Shown here: one piece after another, positions 1 to 5,377 of the stretch
Layout of the letters: each line of letters begins with the position of its first letter
Numbering within the stretch: the stretch's first letter is position 1
From: Candidatus Aminicenantota bacterium
GTDB taxonomy: Bacteria; Acidobacteriota; B3-B38; Guanabaribacteriales; B3-B38
NCBI GenBank assembly: GCA_029880275.1
Contig: JAOUOQ010000107.1
Coordinates: 1 to 6,615 of the forward strand
DNA length: 6,615 bases
Direction: 5' to 3'
Notes under the pieces: generated by a model
What the model saw: only the letters and a program-made list of their open reading frames with translations
What the model was told of the DNA's origin: nothing
The model's database searches: none
Translations under genes and position numbers: made by a program

Positions 1-1
1 A

Positions 2-121
2 AAGCAGATGGACCCCGAAGAGCTGGAAAAAGAGGTCTATCAAGAGCTGACCATCACCCTGTGTAAAGATTGTCGGGGCGGATTAATTGACTATCTCAGC
101 GAAGCTGAGGAAGTACATTAG
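2..121 (+). CDS. C-terminal end of an unidentified protein (partial, 5' end outside window)
   Basis: An open frame enters from the left edge and ends at TAG 119-121, giving 39 residues. They include an acidic helix-like stretch (DPEELEKEVYQEL), a CxxC pair in LCKDCRGGLIDYL, and an acidic tail ending EEVH. The CxxC may be half of a zinc-binding site, but the other half would lie outside the window, so this is only a guess. I do not recognise the family. The frame shows coding-like residue composition right up to its stop. It meets the minus-strand DUF488 gene tail to tail with a 4-nt overlap (118-121), a compact arrangement that leaves no room for a separate terminator. Its start and full length cannot be judged. 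Confidence 0.6.
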   Translation, partial: KQMDPEELEKEVYQELTITLCKDCRGGLIDYLSEAEEVH

Positions 122-555
122 CCCGGTTTCTTCCTCACCCAGGTTTTGCCCTGCTCCAGTATGTGGACCACCGTCCATCCCTTCTCCTCAAGTGCCTGGG
201 CGATAAAGCGGCGATGACACTTCCAGGGAAACCGCTCGGCACATAGCAGAGCGGTGGTAAATCTATTCGCCCATCGCATCACTTCCTCAACTCCCTCTTG
301 AAAGCCAGTAGTCTGTGTATAGCTCTGATACCCTCCCCGGCGATAGCCCCCCAGCTGCTCACCCATATAGAGATACTCAATCCCTGAGGCTTTAAGGAAA
401 TGGGATAGATTGTCCTTATTGAAATGCTCCAGCTTACTCACCGGAAAGCGGCGGACATCTATCACCAGCTGGATATGATTAGCCTTTATCAGTTCGAGAA
501 ACTCCTCCTTGGAGCGAAGGCTGCTGCCCAGTGTATATATAATCTTATTAGCCAA
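118..555 (-). CDS. DUF488 family protein
   Basis: This 145-residue protein has the full layout of the DUF488 family. It opens with IIYTLGSS (residues 5-12), followed by a conserved VIDVRRFP block (31-38), the LGG turn (68-70), and the family signature CAE (105-107) closely followed by CHRR (113-116), with VVHIL near the end (129-133). The length is normal and the protein is soluble, with no signal peptide. The conserved Cys, Glu, His and Arg residues suggest an enzyme or nucleic-acid-related role, but no reaction is established for the family that I can state. The start codon is TTG (553-555), chosen because a GAGGAG ribosome site lies 8 nt upstream and the family's N-terminal strand begins at once. 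The nuclease gene lies 164 bp upstream on the same strand. They may share a transcript, but the gap is large for tight coupling. Confidence 0.88.
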   Translation of the reverse strand: MANKIIYTLGSSLRSKEEFLELIKANHIQLVIDVRRFPVSKLEHFNKDNLSHFLKASGIEYLYMGEQLGGYRRGGYQSYTQTTGFQEGVEEVMRWANRFTTALLCAERFPWKCHRRFIAQALEEKGWTVVHILEQGKTWVRKKPG

Positions 556-719
556 TATAAAGACTCCTCGACAATCTGTTAATCAAGGGAATAGAAAAAT
601 GAAATATCTGATGGCAACATCTTTTCTCAGCCAATAGCGGGAAAGTGTTTCTGCATACTGAATTATGAAATCTTCTCACTGATTAACGGTTGGATTTCCG
701 GTAATGGAAGGGGCAATAT
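556..719. other. Non-coding spacer between nuclease and DUF488 genes
   Basis: This 164-bp AT-rich spacer holds the DUF488 ribosome site. It contains no credible ORF and no GC-rich hairpin with a T-run that would serve as a terminator for the nuclease transcript. On the minus strand a weak TTGCCA with a poor -10 match occurs, not good enough to call a promoter. A pair of 8-bp inverted copies (GTTAATCA at 578-585, TGATTAAC at 680-687) is the only repeat noticed and could be chance. Confidence 0.4.
564..569 (-). promoter_or_regulatory. Shine-Dalgarno site fixing the TTG start of the DUF488 gene
   Basis: Read on the minus strand this is GAGGAG, followed by an 8-nt spacer and then TTG at 555-553. 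No ATG or GTG is in a competing position, so the site supports TTG as the start. Confidence 0.7.
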
Positions 720-1940
720 CTACTCTAACTCAAAAAAGCTAAGCTGCTCATCCTCGTCAGATTTGAGTGTTGTTACTTTATATTCCTCCTCTATTCGCTG
801 ATAGCTCTTGATTTTTTCCACCAGCTCCGGGCTCCAGTTTCCCTCTTCAACCGCCTTGGCTAAAGCAGAAGTGCTGAGGTCGGAGACCTCCATCCACTTC
901 CCTTCCTGCTTCAGCAAATCCTCCAGAGCTTTTCTCTGCTGAGCGTCATCACTGCCAGGGAATTTTGCCCTCTGGTAGACTTTCACCCGGAGTTTATTGT
1001 TCTTACCTCTGATTATCTCCACCCCTTCCCGCCTGGCGTAGGCGATGATAGCCTCTTTCAGCTTTTCCAGCTCAGCTTTAATCCTCCTCTTCTCAGCCAC
1101 CAGCTCGGCGTAGAGGTTAACAAGCTGGTAGCCTTCTTCGGTCAAATACTTGTCGCTGGGGAGAGCGGTGAGATGTGCGAGGTGCTTCATAAAGGGACAA
1201 AGGTCGGGGTAATGACACCAGTAGCACAGCGCGCTCTCCACAGGAGGGAAGTCATCTGAAGCCTCAATCCTGCGGATCTGCTCCAATGTTTTTTCCTTCA
1301 GTTTGGTAAGCTGAGCGGGTGAGCGGGTGGACCGAAACTCCCGGTCAAAAGCCAGGTAATGCCACACCAGGGCGAAATGGCTTGCATCCGGCAGCATCTC
1401 TGTCAGGGCAAGCTGGTAAAGACCAAGCTGCTGGTCGGAATCAACCTCCTGCTGATTGGGAAGCTTAGAGGAAGTTTTGTAATCATGAACCTCGTAGATA
1501 CCTTCGGCGGTCTGCGCCAGGCGGTCGATGTAGCCAATGAATTGATACTCACCGGGCTCATCCAGGGAAAATCTTAGTTCCTTTTCCAATCCGATGGTTA
1601 AAGAATCATCAAAGGGGGTATGGTGCTCATAATAGTTCTTGATGCACCTTCTGCCCATCTCCTTGTAATGCTCCACCGTGTATTCCTTTTTGACAATGCG
1701 CACCAGAGGATGCCATTTCCGGCTCCATTGCTCCTCGTAATATTCAATTAACTCGGATAAGGAGTTCTGCTTGGTAAACATAAGGTCTTTGTAAAGCTTG
1801 CGCAAAGTATCATGAACCTGGCTCCCCATAAAAGCCTCAATGTTCTCCGTCTCCCTTTTAATTCTATCAATATAGTGGAGTTTGTATTGCAGAGGGCAGT
1901 TATCAAAGGTGGACAATTTTGAATAAGAGTAAACAGGCAT
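720..1940 (-). CDS. RecB/Cas4-like PD-(D/E)XK nuclease with iron-sulfur cysteines
   Basis: A 406-residue stand-alone nuclease of the PD-(D/E)XK superfamily (RecB-like, PDDEXK_1 type), probably cutting DNA ends in repair or recombination. The N-terminal SYSKLSTFDNCP (5-16) is typical. Catalytic positions appear as H43 (GSQVHD), D139 (GYIDR), D153-x-K155 (VHDYKTSS) and the QxxxY helix (Q171, Y175). C15 with C239, C242 and C248 (CxxC then x5-C) matches the 4Fe-4S signature of AddB and Cas4 nucleases. There is no helicase domain. After the nuclease core comes a charged probable coiled coil (about 268-303), a small beta-like region (about 305-330), and an acidic tail with QLSFF (399-403) resembling a sliding-clamp-binding peptide. 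An ATG at 1994 would add 18 residues, but it falls inside the likely promoter; the start at 1940 has an AGAGAGG ribosome site 8 nt away. No cas genes are nearby, so a CRISPR role is unlikely. The exact substrate is unknown. Confidence 0.87.
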   Translation of the reverse strand: MPVYSYSKLSTFDNCPLQYKLHYIDRIKRETENIEAFMGSQVHDTLRKLYKDLMFTKQNSLSELIEYYEEQWSRKWHPLVRIVKKEYTVEHYKEMGRRCIKNYYEHHTPFDDSLTIGLEKELRFSLDEPGEYQFIGYIDRLAQTAEGIYEVHDYKTSSKLPNQQEVDSDQQLGLYQLALTEMLPDASHFALVWHYLAFDREFRSTRSPAQLTKLKEKTLEQIRRIEASDDFPPVESALCYWCHYPDLCPFMKHLAHLTALPSDKYLTEEGYQLVNLYAELVAEKRRIKAELEKLKEAIIAYARREGVEIIRGKNNKLRVKVYQRAKFPGSDDAQQRKALEDLLKQEGKWMEVSDLSTSALAKAVEEGNWSPELVEKIKSYQRIEEEYKVTTLKSDEDEQLSFFELE

Positions 1941-1948
1941 AAGGATAA

Positions 1949-1955
1949 CCTCTCT
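1949..1955 (-). promoter_or_regulatory. Shine-Dalgarno site selecting the nuclease start at 1940
   Basis: On the minus strand this reads AGAGAGG, 8 nt before ATG at 1940-1938. The in-frame ATGs at 1994 and 1964 have no comparable site, so 1940 is preferred. The protein then begins MPVYSYSKLS, as related RecB-like nucleases do. Confidence 0.65.
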
Positions 1956-1965
1956 TTTCGTCATT

Positions 1966-1994
1966 ATATTAGCATACAACCATAGCCATTGCAA
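1966..1994 (-). promoter_or_regulatory. Sigma-70-like promoter for the nuclease gene
   Basis: On the minus strand there is TTGCAA (1994-1989), a 17-nt spacer, then TAATAT (1971-1966). The -10 box is preceded by TGC, making it an extended -10. Transcription would begin near 1958-1960, leaving a leader of only about 20 nt that holds the ribosome site. The promoter sits back to back with the one for the antiporter. Prediction is by consensus only. Confidence 0.55.
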
Positions 1995-2041
1995 AAATTT
2001 TTACCTCCGACAATTTCCTTCTTCTAATAAGCATCCCTTAA

Positions 2042-2050
2042 TGTTATACT
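2042..2050 (+). promoter_or_regulatory. Extended -10 promoter element for the nhaC-like gene
   Basis: The element TG-T-TATACT is a near-perfect extended -10 (TGnTATAAT). The -35 region about 17 nt upstream (around 2022-2027) is weak, which is common for extended -10 promoters. Transcription would start near 2057 and give a leader of about 27 nt, too short for a riboswitch. It diverges from the nuclease promoter; the two -10 boxes are about 75 bp apart. Confidence 0.5.
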
Positions 2051-2083
2051 CATAAACGATTTTGTTGAGAGGAGGTAAGGAGT

Positions 2084-3481
2084 ATGGAGGCGCAAGAGAG
2101 AAAGAAGGCATCTTTGAAATTCCACGGCGGACTTGGAGGTGCAGTATTTCCGTTTTTCATAGTAGTAGGAGGGGCTCTCTATTTAGGCATTGCCCGGGTT
2201 CCCGACATTTATGGCTATTGGCCGACCGTCGCTTTCGCTCTGGTAGCGGGGATGCTTTTAGCTAAGAACCGTTATCGCTATACCGAAGTCCTCATCGAGG
2301 GGATGTCTCAGCCGATAGTTATGATAATGGTCGGCGCCTGGCTCTTCGCTTCGGTTATTGGCAATCTTATGTACGAGACCGGGCTGGTGGAGGCTCTGAT
2401 CTGGATAAGCTTAAAAATAGGTCTTACTGGAAGGCTTTTCGCAGGAGCCACCTTCATTATAGCGTGCCTGGTAGGCACCTCTACCGGAACCAGTGTGGGT
2501 ACCATCATAACCTGCACCCCCATATTATACCCGGCAGGCTACCTCCTGGGAGCTCATCCCGTGGCTCTTATGGGAGCTATCCTCGGCGGAGGAGCTTTTG
2601 GGGACAATCTATCTCCCATCTCCGACACCACCATTGCCTCCGCATTCACCCAGCGGACCGATATAGGAGGAGTGGTCAAAAGCAGACTGAAATACGCCTT
2701 TCCTGCCGGAGGTATCGCTCTCATCCTCTATATCATATTCGGACAAGGTTCCACTCCCATCCAGGAGGTGAATACCATTACCCAGGCTGCCAGCCCCCGG
2801 GGATTGCCTATGCTTCTGGTGCCTGTGTTAATTGTCATCCTCTGTCTCAAGGGACGCCATCTGCTGGAAGCCCTCTTCTGGGGAATGTTTACCGGTTGCC
2901 TGATCGGGTTACTCTTCAAACTGATAACCTTCAAAGACCTCTTCCGCCTGGAGAGGGCGTCGGGAAATGCCCAGGGGATAATCCTCGAAGGGATGAAAGG
3001 GGGAGTCGGCATATCTATTTTTACCATTCTCCTCATAGGACTGGTATATTCCCTGCAGGCTGCCGGCGTGATAGACAGGCTCATCTCCTGGGCGGAGAGA
3101 GTAATCGCCTCCGCCCGACAGGCCGAGTTTATAATGATGCTGAGCACCATGTTCACCAACCTCATTATGATCCAGAATACGGTCACCATCATCTCAGTGG
3201 GGGAGTTTGCCCGCCAGACAGGCGAACGGTTCCAAATACACCCTAATCGCCGGGCTAACATATTGGATGTCGCCGCCAATGTCTTACAGCATATTGTCCC
3301 TTATATGGTGACCGTGCTCATCGCCTCGGCATACAGCCAATATGGGGAGAAATACGGAGCGGCGAAGCTGACTCCTATCGCCATCGGGCTCCATAACTAT
3401 CATAGCTGGATGCTCCTGGCGGTGCTGACCTTTGCCATATTAAGCGGCTACGGACAAAGGTTTTTAAAGGACGACCGTTAA
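2084..3481 (+). CDS. nhaC: NhaC-family Na+/H+ antiporter
   Basis: A 465-residue integral membrane protein of the NhaC family in the ion transporter superfamily, expected to exchange external protons for internal Na+ across the cytoplasmic membrane. Hydrophobic segments are visible at about 17-36, 45-61, 75-95, 117-135, 137-157, 204-220, 240-256, 262-282, 308-327, 347-372, 398-417 and 438-456. The family's conserved core is clear: GTSTGTSVGT (131-140), then GGAFGDNLSPISDTT (169-183), where the Asp, Ser and Thr residues are probably in the ion path. Length is normal. The ATG at 2084 follows AGGAGGT (2070-2076) at 8 nt. An out-of-frame ORF from 2062 overlaps but has no family features. Some relatives exchange organic solutes (for example malate and lactate, MleN), so the substrate is an inference. 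The gene appears to be monocistronic. No intrinsic terminator is evident after it, and a new promoter follows within 45 bp. Confidence 0.88.
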   Translation: MEAQERKKASLKFHGGLGGAVFPFFIVVGGALYLGIARVPDIYGYWPTVAFALVAGMLLAKNRYRYTEVLIEGMSQPIVMIMVGAWLFASVIGNLMYETGLVEALIWISLKIGLTGRLFAGATFIIACLVGTSTGTSVGTIITCTPILYPAGYLLGAHPVALMGAILGGGAFGDNLSPISDTTIASAFTQRTDIGGVVKSRLKYAFPAGGIALILYIIFGQGSTPIQEVNTITQAASPRGLPMLLVPVLIVILCLKGRHLLEALFWGMFTGCLIGLLFKLITFKDLFRLERASGNAQGIILEGMKGGVGISIFTILLIGLVYSLQAAGVIDRLISWAERVIASARQAEFIMMLSTMFTNLIMIQNTVTIISVGEFARQTGERFQIHPNRRANILDVAANVLQHIVPYMVTVLIASAYSQYGEKYGAAKLTPIAIGLHNYHSWMLLAVLTFAILSGYGQRFLKDDR

Positions 3482-3522
3482 AGGAAAGATAAACTCTGTC
3501 CGCCAGGTTAGAGAATTTCTTA

Positions 3523-3552
3523 TTGACATCAGAGGAATTACTATATTAATAT
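3523..3552 (+). promoter_or_regulatory. Strong sigma-70-like promoter before the hydrogenase-like remnant
   Basis: A perfect TTGACA (3523-3528) is followed after 18 nt by TAATAT (3547-3552). The predicted start is near 3559, leaving a leader of about 35 nt to the CTG at 3594. It is the best consensus promoter in the window. Because no equally good promoter is seen between the remnant and tldD, it could also supply the tldD-tldE operon. Confidence 0.6.
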
Positions 3553-3577
3553 GAAAAAAATATTGGGCACCTCAGAA

Positions 3578-3585
3578 AAGGAGGT
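3578..3585 (+). promoter_or_regulatory. Strong Shine-Dalgarno site pointing to a CTG start
   Basis: AAGGAGGT ends 8 nt before CTG 3594-3596. No in-frame ATG, GTG or TTG stands at a usable distance. The next in-frame candidate, GTG 3624, has no ribosome site and would cut off the twin-arginine motif. The site therefore indicates either a rare CTG start or a mutated ATG/TTG/GTG start. Confidence 0.6.
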
Positions 3586-3593
3586 GGGTAACA

Positions 3594-3881
3594 CTGGAAA
3601 TCAGCAGACGAAAATTTCTCCAAGTGGGTGGACTCTCAGCTTTAGCTATGGGGATGGCTTCATACCTCACGGAGACAAGACCTTCCACTAAGCGCGTAGC
3701 CTCAGTGGAAAAGGGAGATGATAGCTCTCATCAGCTCCTGTGGAACCACGGAAGCCCTTATCTCGGCTGCTCGACCACCTATTTTAACAAACTGAATCCG
3801 ACTGCTGAAGAACAGTGGCTGGAGATCGTCCACTTCCATATGTACCCCAAATGCAGGGATAGGTTTTTATTCCATCTATGA
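3594..3881 (+). pseudogene. Tat-signal protein fragment, resembling the N-terminus of a NiFe-hydrogenase small subunit
   Basis: Read from CTG, the frame gives 95 residues. The beginning, EISRRKFLQVGGLSALAMG, is a textbook twin-arginine export signal (S4-R5-R6-K7-F8-L9 followed by a hydrophobic stretch). After a polar linker, residues 48-69 show LLW-x2-G-x4-GCS-x-T-x-FN-x3-P. This parallels the hydrogenase small-subunit pattern W-x2-G-x2-C-x-GCS-x-S-x-LN-x-x-x-P, where the cysteines bind the proximal iron-sulfur cluster. A helix-like EEQWLEIVHFHMYP (72-85) matches the spacing of the next family block. Tyr56 replaces the first cysteine, and the protein stops where more than 200 further residues would be expected. 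I see this as a decayed, truncated gene; the family assignment rests on pattern memory and is moderate. Alternatively it is a genuine small exported protein. Promoter and ribosome site are intact. A shorter frame from GTG 3624 lacks both the signal motif and a ribosome site. Confidence 0.5.
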
Positions 3882-3918
3882 TAAAAGACTCATTTAAATA
3901 AAAAGGACTAATACCGCC

Positions 3919-3928
3919 AAGGAGGAGG
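3919..3928 (+). promoter_or_regulatory. Shine-Dalgarno site fixing the TTG start of tldD
   Basis: The purine run AAGGAGGAGG contains AAGGAGG (3919-3925) 6 nt before TTG 3932-3934. The translation from this TTG starts directly with the first helix expected for TldD (KEFTDLALDTASRKGASYAD), so the non-ATG start is well supported. Confidence 0.7.
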
Positions 3929-3931
3929 ATA

Positions 3932-5377
3932 TTGAAGGAATTTACCGATTTAGCGCTCGACACCGCCAGCCGTAAAGGCGCCTCCTATGCTGATATCCGT
4001 ATCTGCTTTTACAAGGATCAGTATATCAGCACCAGGGACCAGATTGTTACCGGGGTAAGGGATTATGAAAATTCCGGGTTCGGTGTGCGTGCCTTTTACA
4101 ATGGTGCCTGGGGCTTTGCCAGCAGCTCGCTTATCTCCATAGAAGAGGTTCAGGCAGTAGCCTCTCTGGCGGTGGACATCGCCCGAGCCAGCGCCATGAC
4201 CATAAAGGTCCCTTTAGAGCTGGTTCCAGAGCCCAAATATGTTGACCACTGGCAAACCCCCTTCATCAAAGACCCCTTCAAGATACCCAACGAGAAGAAG
4301 ATAAACCTGCTGCTGAAAATTAACGAAATAATGAGTAAGGTGAAAGGAATCAAGAGGTCCACCTCTTATATATCCTTCACCAGCGAACAAAAATTCTTCG
4401 CCAGCACCATAGGCTCTTTTATCGAGCAGCTCATAATGAGGTCTTCGGCTGGCTATACCGCCGTAGCGGTGGGCAAGGAGGGATTTGAAAGCCGCAGCTT
4501 CCAGGACTTTCCTCTCAACAGAGGTTATGAGCATATTGAAGAACTCCCCTTAATAGAAAATGCCCAGCGGGTAGCGGAAGAGGCGGTAAATCTCCTCACC
4601 GCCAAGGAGTGCCCCGAAGTGGTAAAAGACCTCATCCTCTCCCCTTCTCATATCTGCCTGACCATCCACGAGTCAGTAGGTCATGCCACCGAGCTCGATC
4701 GGGTGCTGGGTTGGGAAGCCGATTTAGCGGGCACCAGCTTTGCCACCACCGATAAACTGGGAAACCTAAAATATGGCTCCCCGTTGGTCAATTTCACCGG
4801 TGACCGAACCCTTCCTCACGGTCGCTCCACCTGCGGTTACGATGATGATGGGGTCAAGACCAAAAAATGGGATATTATAAAGGAGGGGATTTTAGTCGGC
4901 TATTCCACCACCCGGGATACCGCCCCTTATATTGGAGCCAAAGAGAGCAACGGCTGCAGTTATGCCGACAACTGGGGAAGTATCCCCATTTTGAGAATGC
5001 CTAATGTCTGCCTTGTGCCCGGGGGAAAGGGGGCTCCAACTCCCGAAGAGCTCATTGCCGATACCAAAGACGGGATTTACATTGACGGAATGGGGAGTTT
5101 CAGCATCGACCACCAGCGCCGCAACTTCCAGTTCGGTGGGGATGCCTTCTGGGAGATTAAAAACGGAGAGAAAACCCAGATGCTCAAAAATGTGACCTAT
5201 CAATCGACCACTCCGGAGTTCTGGGGGTCGGTGGATGCAGTCTGCGGTGAGGAAGATTGGAAGCCTTGGAGTATAGCCGATTGCGGAAAAGGTCAGCCCG
5301 GTCAGCAAGGGCAGATGACCCACGGCAGTTCCACCATCAGGGTGAGGAGAATAAAGGTAGGAGGAGCGAGATTATGA
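3932..5377 (+). CDS. tldD: TldD-like zinc metalloprotease subunit
   Basis: This 481-residue protein is the catalytic subunit type of the TldD/TldE (PmbA) peptidase (family M103 type). In Escherichia coli the pair trims unfolded peptides, matures microcin B17 and degrades CcdA. The N-terminal domain begins with ASYADIRICFYKDQYIST (17-34). The C-terminal domain carries the zinc motif HESVGH (246-251) followed by ELDR (254-257). Also present are the family block YDDDGVKT (303-310), the GYSTTRDTA region (323-331), and the terminal CGKGQPGQQGQMTHGSSTIR, where C451 fits the position of the third zinc ligand. Length matches the family (about 480). The start is TTG 3932 with a strong ribosome site. 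The stop overlaps the next gene's start (ATGA), indicating translational coupling and a fixed subunit ratio. The protein appears cytoplasmic. All catalytic residues are present, so it should be active. The natural substrate here is unknown. Confidence 0.92.
   Translation: MKEFTDLALDTASRKGASYADIRICFYKDQYISTRDQIVTGVRDYENSGFGVRAFYNGAWGFASSSLISIEEVQAVASLAVDIARASAMTIKVPLELVPEPKYVDHWQTPFIKDPFKIPNEKKINLLLKINEIMSKVKGIKRSTSYISFTSEQKFFASTIGSFIEQLIMRSSAGYTAVAVGKEGFESRSFQDFPLNRGYEHIEELPLIENAQRVAEEAVNLLTAKECPEVVKDLILSPSHICLTIHESVGHATELDRVLGWEADLAGTSFATTDKLGNLKYGSPLVNFTGDRTLPHGRSTCGYDDDGVKTKKWDIIKEGILVGYSTTRDTAPYIGAKESNGCSYADNWGSIPILRMPNVCLVPGGKGAPTPEELIADTKDGIYIDGMGSFSIDHQRRNFQFGGDAFWEIKNGEKTQMLKNVTYQSTTPEFWGSVDAVCGEEDWKPWSIADCGKGQPGQQGQMTHGSSTIRVRRIKVGGARL

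Noticed and set aside
578..687. 8-bp inverted repeat GTTAATCA / TGATTAAC in the DUF488 upstream spacer
   Set aside because: Short, AT-rich and about 95 bp apart; easily chance, and no second feature supports an operator or attachment site.
720..1940. Cas4 of a CRISPR system
   Set aside because: The protein is about twice Cas4 length, there are no repeats or other cas genes, and the superfamily motifs are equally those of general RecB-like nucleases.
1941..1994. Longer form of the nuclease starting at ATG 1994 or 1964
   Set aside because: Neither ATG has a ribosome site, the extra residues are not typical of the family, and the segment overlaps a good promoter with TAATAT at 1971-1966.
2062..3279. 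Several ORFs in other frames and on the minus strand within nhaC
   Set aside because: They are shadows of the antiporter gene: no ribosome sites, Arg/Ser/His-rich low-quality translations, and no family motifs.
3482..3522. Possible intrinsic terminator after nhaC
   Set aside because: No GC-rich stem followed by a T-run could be formed; the nearby AGAATTTCT is an imperfect AT-rich palindrome.
3551..3691. 46-codon frame beginning ATG AAA AAA (MKKILGTSEK...)
   Set aside because: It starts at the end of the -10 box, upstream of any transcribed leader, has no ribosome site, and overlaps the Tat-signal frame, which has much stronger evidence.
4150..5323. Minus-strand and alternate-frame ORFs inside tldD
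   Set aside because: They are opposite or out of frame to a gene with complete family motifs, and show no credible starts or domains.
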